In this document: piece by piece, positions 5,952-7,873 of the stretch
Position numbering within the stretch: the stretch's first letter is position 1
Layout of the letters: each line of letters starts with the position of its first letter
From: Actinomycetes bacterium
GTDB taxonomy: Bacteria > Actinomycetota > Acidimicrobiia > Acidimicrobiales > Palsa-688
Reading direction: 5' to 3'
Assembly (NCBI GenBank): GCA_021821705.1
Contig: JAKACE010000070.1
Coordinates: 1 to 7,873, forward strand
Length of the DNA stretch: 7,873 bases
Made by a program: the position numbers and the translations under genes
The notes under the pieces: generated by a model
Told to the model about the DNA's origin: nothing
Seen by the model: the letters and a program-made list of their open reading frames with translations, nothing else
The model's database searches: none

Positions 5952-7697
5952 ATGAAAGCCCGGTGGGCCCCTCCAACCTTGCGGTCCTACCAGGCGTCGT
6001 GGCTCCTGGCGGACGTAGTCGCCGGCCTTACCCTGGCAGCTGTCGCCGTGCCCTCGCAGATCGCCACCGCACGCCTGGCCGGGATGCCCGCGGTCAGCGG
6101 CCTGTACGCCTTTGTGGTGGCGTCATTGCTCTACGCTGCGCTCGGCCCCAACCGCCACCTGTCCGTCGGGGCGGACTCGACCATCGCACCGGTGCTCGCA
6201 ACCGGCGTGGCGTCGGTGGCCGCTGTCGGGACAGCCCGGTACGTGGGCGCAATGGCCATGTGCGCAGTTCTCATCGGTGCCGTCCTCGTGGCGATCGGGT
6301 TGTTGAGGATGGGCTGGATAGCGGACCTGCTCTCCACGCCGGTGACGACCGGGCTGCTCGCCGGCATCGGCATCGAGATCATTGTGCGCGAGCTGCCCGT
6401 CGTCCTCGGTCTAACTGCTCGTGGCAGTACCACGATCGGCCGGGTGCGCGACGTGGTGAGCCACCTGGGCAGGACCAACGGATGGTCTTTGGGCATCGCG
6501 CTCGTGGTGCTCGGCCTCGTGCTGGCCGCCCGGCGTGTGGACCCGAGGCTTCCGGCGGCGCTAGTCGGCATGGTCCTGTCCGTACTGGCGGTGGACCTGC
6601 TCGGCCTGGCGGCACACCATGGGGTGGCAACCGTAGGCGCGTTCCGTGTGAGCTTCCCGAGCGTTGGCCTGCCTACGGGCTCGTTGTCCCAGGTGGGCAG
6701 GCTCGCCGCCACAGTGCTGACCGTTGCCTTCATCTGCATCGCCCAGACCGCCGCCACCGTGCGCGCGCCGGCAACGGGCACCCCCGGGGGCACTGGCACC
6801 CCTGGCACCCCGGTGCCGGAGGACTTCAACCGCGACCTGATCGGAGTTGGGGCGGGGAATATTGGCGCGGGGTTGATAGGGGTGTTCGCTGTTGACGCCA
6901 GCCCGCCCAACTCGGCGATCGCGCAGTCCTCGGGCGCGCGCTCTCAGCTGACCAACACGGCAGCCGCGGTGATCGTGGTGCTCGCGGCGCTTGTGGCCAC
7001 GGGCCCGCTGGCTGCCCTCCCGACGGCAACCCTTGGCGCGATCCTGATATTCATCGCGACCAGGTTGGTCCGCGGAGGCGAGCTGGTGAAGATCTGGCGC
7101 TTCAACCCCGTCGAGCTCGCTCTCGCCGTCATAACTCTGCTGGTCGTGGCGCTGGTCGGCATCGAGCAAGGTGTTGGCTTGGCGATGGTACTCTCGCTTG
7201 GCGAGCGCACTTGGCGCTCCGCCCGGCCCAACGACGCGGTCTTGGGGCGCGAGCCAGGCACCGACCACTGGATCCCCCGGGACGTCGGTCGTCCGACCGA
7301 GGAGGTCCCGGGCGTCTTGGTGTACCTCGTCTACGCTCCCTTCTGGTACGGCAACGCCGCTTATCTCCGCCAGCGGATCCGCCACCGCGTCGAAGCTGCG
7401 CCGGAGCCCGTCCGAGTTGTAGTCCTCGATGCCGACGGCATGTCGGACATCGACTACACCGGGCTGCAGGCGCTCCGTGACCTGGCGGTCGAGCTGGAAA
7501 GCCGGGGTGCTGCTCTTTTCGTTGCTAGGGCGTCGCACTTGGTCCACCATGAGCTGAAGCACGGGGCATTGCTCGCCCAGCTCGGTCCAGACCACCTTTT
7601 CGGCTCGGTGGAAGACGCAGTCGTCGCCTCGGCGGCTTTGGGAAGCGACCGCCTCCCGAGAGTTGAGCGGGCCGCCCAAGACAAGACCTCCGACTAG
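5952..7697 (+). CDS. SulP-family anion transporter with C-terminal STAS domain
   Basis: A 581-residue inner-membrane protein. SulP carriers move sulfate, bicarbonate or related anions, usually coupled to H+ or Na+. The core is visible from residue 12: SYQASWLLADVVAGLTLAAV, VPSQIATARLAGMPAVSGLYA (33-53), GPNRHLSVGADSTIAPVLA (65-83), about ten further hydrophobic segments to residue 415, DFNRDLIGVGAGNIGAGLIG (291-310) and DASPPNSAIAQSSGARSQL (315-333). After GERTWRSARPNDAVLGR comes a STAS domain (about 452-563) with VVLDADGMSDIDYTGLQAL. Start: ATG 5952; GTG/ATG choices upstream at 5898 add 18 unmatched residues. GGGGAG abuts the start, closer than normal. Odd point: a Gly/Thr/Pro insert at 274-288 before the NRD motif. 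The substrate is not readable; no carbonic anhydrase or sulfate-assimilation gene is adjacent. Transcribed divergently from the GH130 remnant. Confidence 0.95.
   Translation: MKARWAPPTLRSYQASWLLADVVAGLTLAAVAVPSQIATARLAGMPAVSGLYAFVVASLLYAALGPNRHLSVGADSTIAPVLATGVASVAAVGTARYVGAMAMCAVLIGAVLVAIGLLRMGWIADLLSTPVTTGLLAGIGIEIIVRELPVVLGLTARGSTTIGRVRDVVSHLGRTNGWSLGIALVVLGLVLAARRVDPRLPAALVGMVLSVLAVDLLGLAAHHGVATVGAFRVSFPSVGLPTGSLSQVGRLAATVLTVAFICIAQTAATVRAPATGTPGGTGTPGTPVPEDFNRDLIGVGAGNIGAGLIGVFAVDASPPNSAIAQSSGARSQLTNTAAAVIVVLAALVATGPLAALPTATLGAILIFIATRLVRGGELVKIWRFNPVELALAVITLLVVALVGIEQGVGLAMVLSLGERTWRSARPNDAVLGREPGTDHWIPRDVGRPTEEVPGVLVYLVYAPFWYGNAAYLRQRIRHRVEAAPEPVRVVVLDADGMSDIDYTGLQALRDLAVELESRGAALFVARASHLVHHELKHGALLAQLGPDHLFGSVEDAVVASAALGSDRLPRVERAAQDKTSD
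6777..6819 (+). repeat. GGCACC-rich tandem and palindromic tract inside the SulP gene
   Basis: Four GGCACC-type units in 40 bases encode the Gly/Thr/Pro segment (three TGTPG-like repeats, residues 275-287). The tract also contains the palindrome CCCCCGGGGG (6781-6790) and ends with GGTGCC, complementary to its GGCACC units, so it could fold. Such tracts arise by slippage and may vary in copy number between strains, while keeping frame when units of three bases are gained. Confidence 0.6.
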
Positions 7698-7756
7698 CAC
7701 TGTAACCGGTGGCGCGCTCTTCGTGGGCTCAGGCTGAACGAGCGAGCGGGGGGCGG

Positions 7757-7873
7757 TCAAGGCACCGAGCGACGCTCGAGCAGGGCTCGTGGCCAGGCGG
7801 GTCTCGCGGGCCGGCGTCGCGCGCCGGTTGGCCGTTGGGCGATCAGCGAGTAGCGGTCGCCTCTGATGAGGCT
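7757..7873 (-). CDS. Possible C-terminal tail of a gene entering from the right edge
   Basis: On the minus strand from 7873 there are 38 open codons, starting SLIRGDRYSLIAQRP and then Arg/Pro-rich, ending with TGA at 7759. The first 15 residues look protein-like, but 38 open codons are expected often by chance at this GC content. No family can be named. If real, the gene converges with SulP and the palindromes at 7766-7827 would lie inside its end. Confidence 0.2.
   Translation of the reverse strand, partial: SLIRGDRYSLIAQRPTGARRRPARPAWPRALLERRSVP
7766..7827. terminator. Palindromes downstream of the SulP gene
   Basis: CGAGCG-A-CGCTCG (7766-7778) and the hairpin CCGGCG-TCGCG-CGCCGG (7811-7827, 6-bp stem extendable by two G-T pairs) lie 70-130 bases after the stop. 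The second could end SulP transcription or a gene entering from the right. No T-run is present beyond TTGG, so the call is weak. Confidence 0.3.

Noticed and set aside
5885..6895. Plus-strand frame of 336 codons in another frame of SulP
   Set aside because: Arg/Gly-rich shadow; the SulP frame holds all the transporter motifs.
6561..7760. Minus-strand open frame of 399 codons opposite SulP
   Set aside because: Antisense shadow of a clearly conserved transporter; it shows no family motif or hydrophobic pattern.

Overview
The window is GC-rich and uses GTG starts behind strong Shine-Dalgarno sequences. The predicted proteins (MreB, a CGLATF-type GT4 glycosyltransferase, GH130, SulP-STAS) look like those of an actinomycete-like bacterium, possibly of the Acidimicrobiia. 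That placement is inference from composition and protein style. No phage, plasmid, CRISPR, rRNA or tRNA gene was recognised.

Layout: the left 4.6 kb is coded on the minus strand. In transcription order it holds an ArsR-type regulator (4156-4548), a three-helix membrane protein (3757-4104), an inverted repeat that may separate transcription units, mreB (2517-3545), a 287-base gap, a GT4 glycosyltransferase broken by one frameshift (984-2229), and the 5' two-thirds or so of a GH130 glycoside phosphorylase/hydrolase that leaves the window at base 1. The GT4 and GH130 genes overlap by a GTGA stop/start and are probably translationally coupled. The GH130 gene is open to the edge for 329 codons and is easy to miss because its stop lies outside the window.

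The middle (about 4580-5830) has no intact gene. It holds a decayed, frameshifted C-terminal piece of a second GH130 protein, followed in the same direction by a short broken reading frame. A second diverged copy of part of that frame lies 0.5 kb away, next to a perfect 10-bp inverted repeat. I read this as the wreck of a duplicated GH130-plus-downstream-gene segment. The right part (5952-7697, plus strand) is one intact SulP-family anion transporter with a C-terminal STAS domain and an unusual Gly/Thr/Pro insertion. The last 176 bases hold only palindromes and possibly the tail of a minus-strand gene.

How the genes may work together: GT4 and GH130 suggest synthesis and phosphorolytic turnover of a mannose-type glycan or glycoside, next to the cell-shape protein MreB. 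The ArsR gene and its membrane partner look like a small self-regulated operon. SulP is an independent, divergently transcribed uptake gene. I see no clear evidence of a wholly new defence or mobile system. The most unusual content is the decayed middle region and the SulP insertion.
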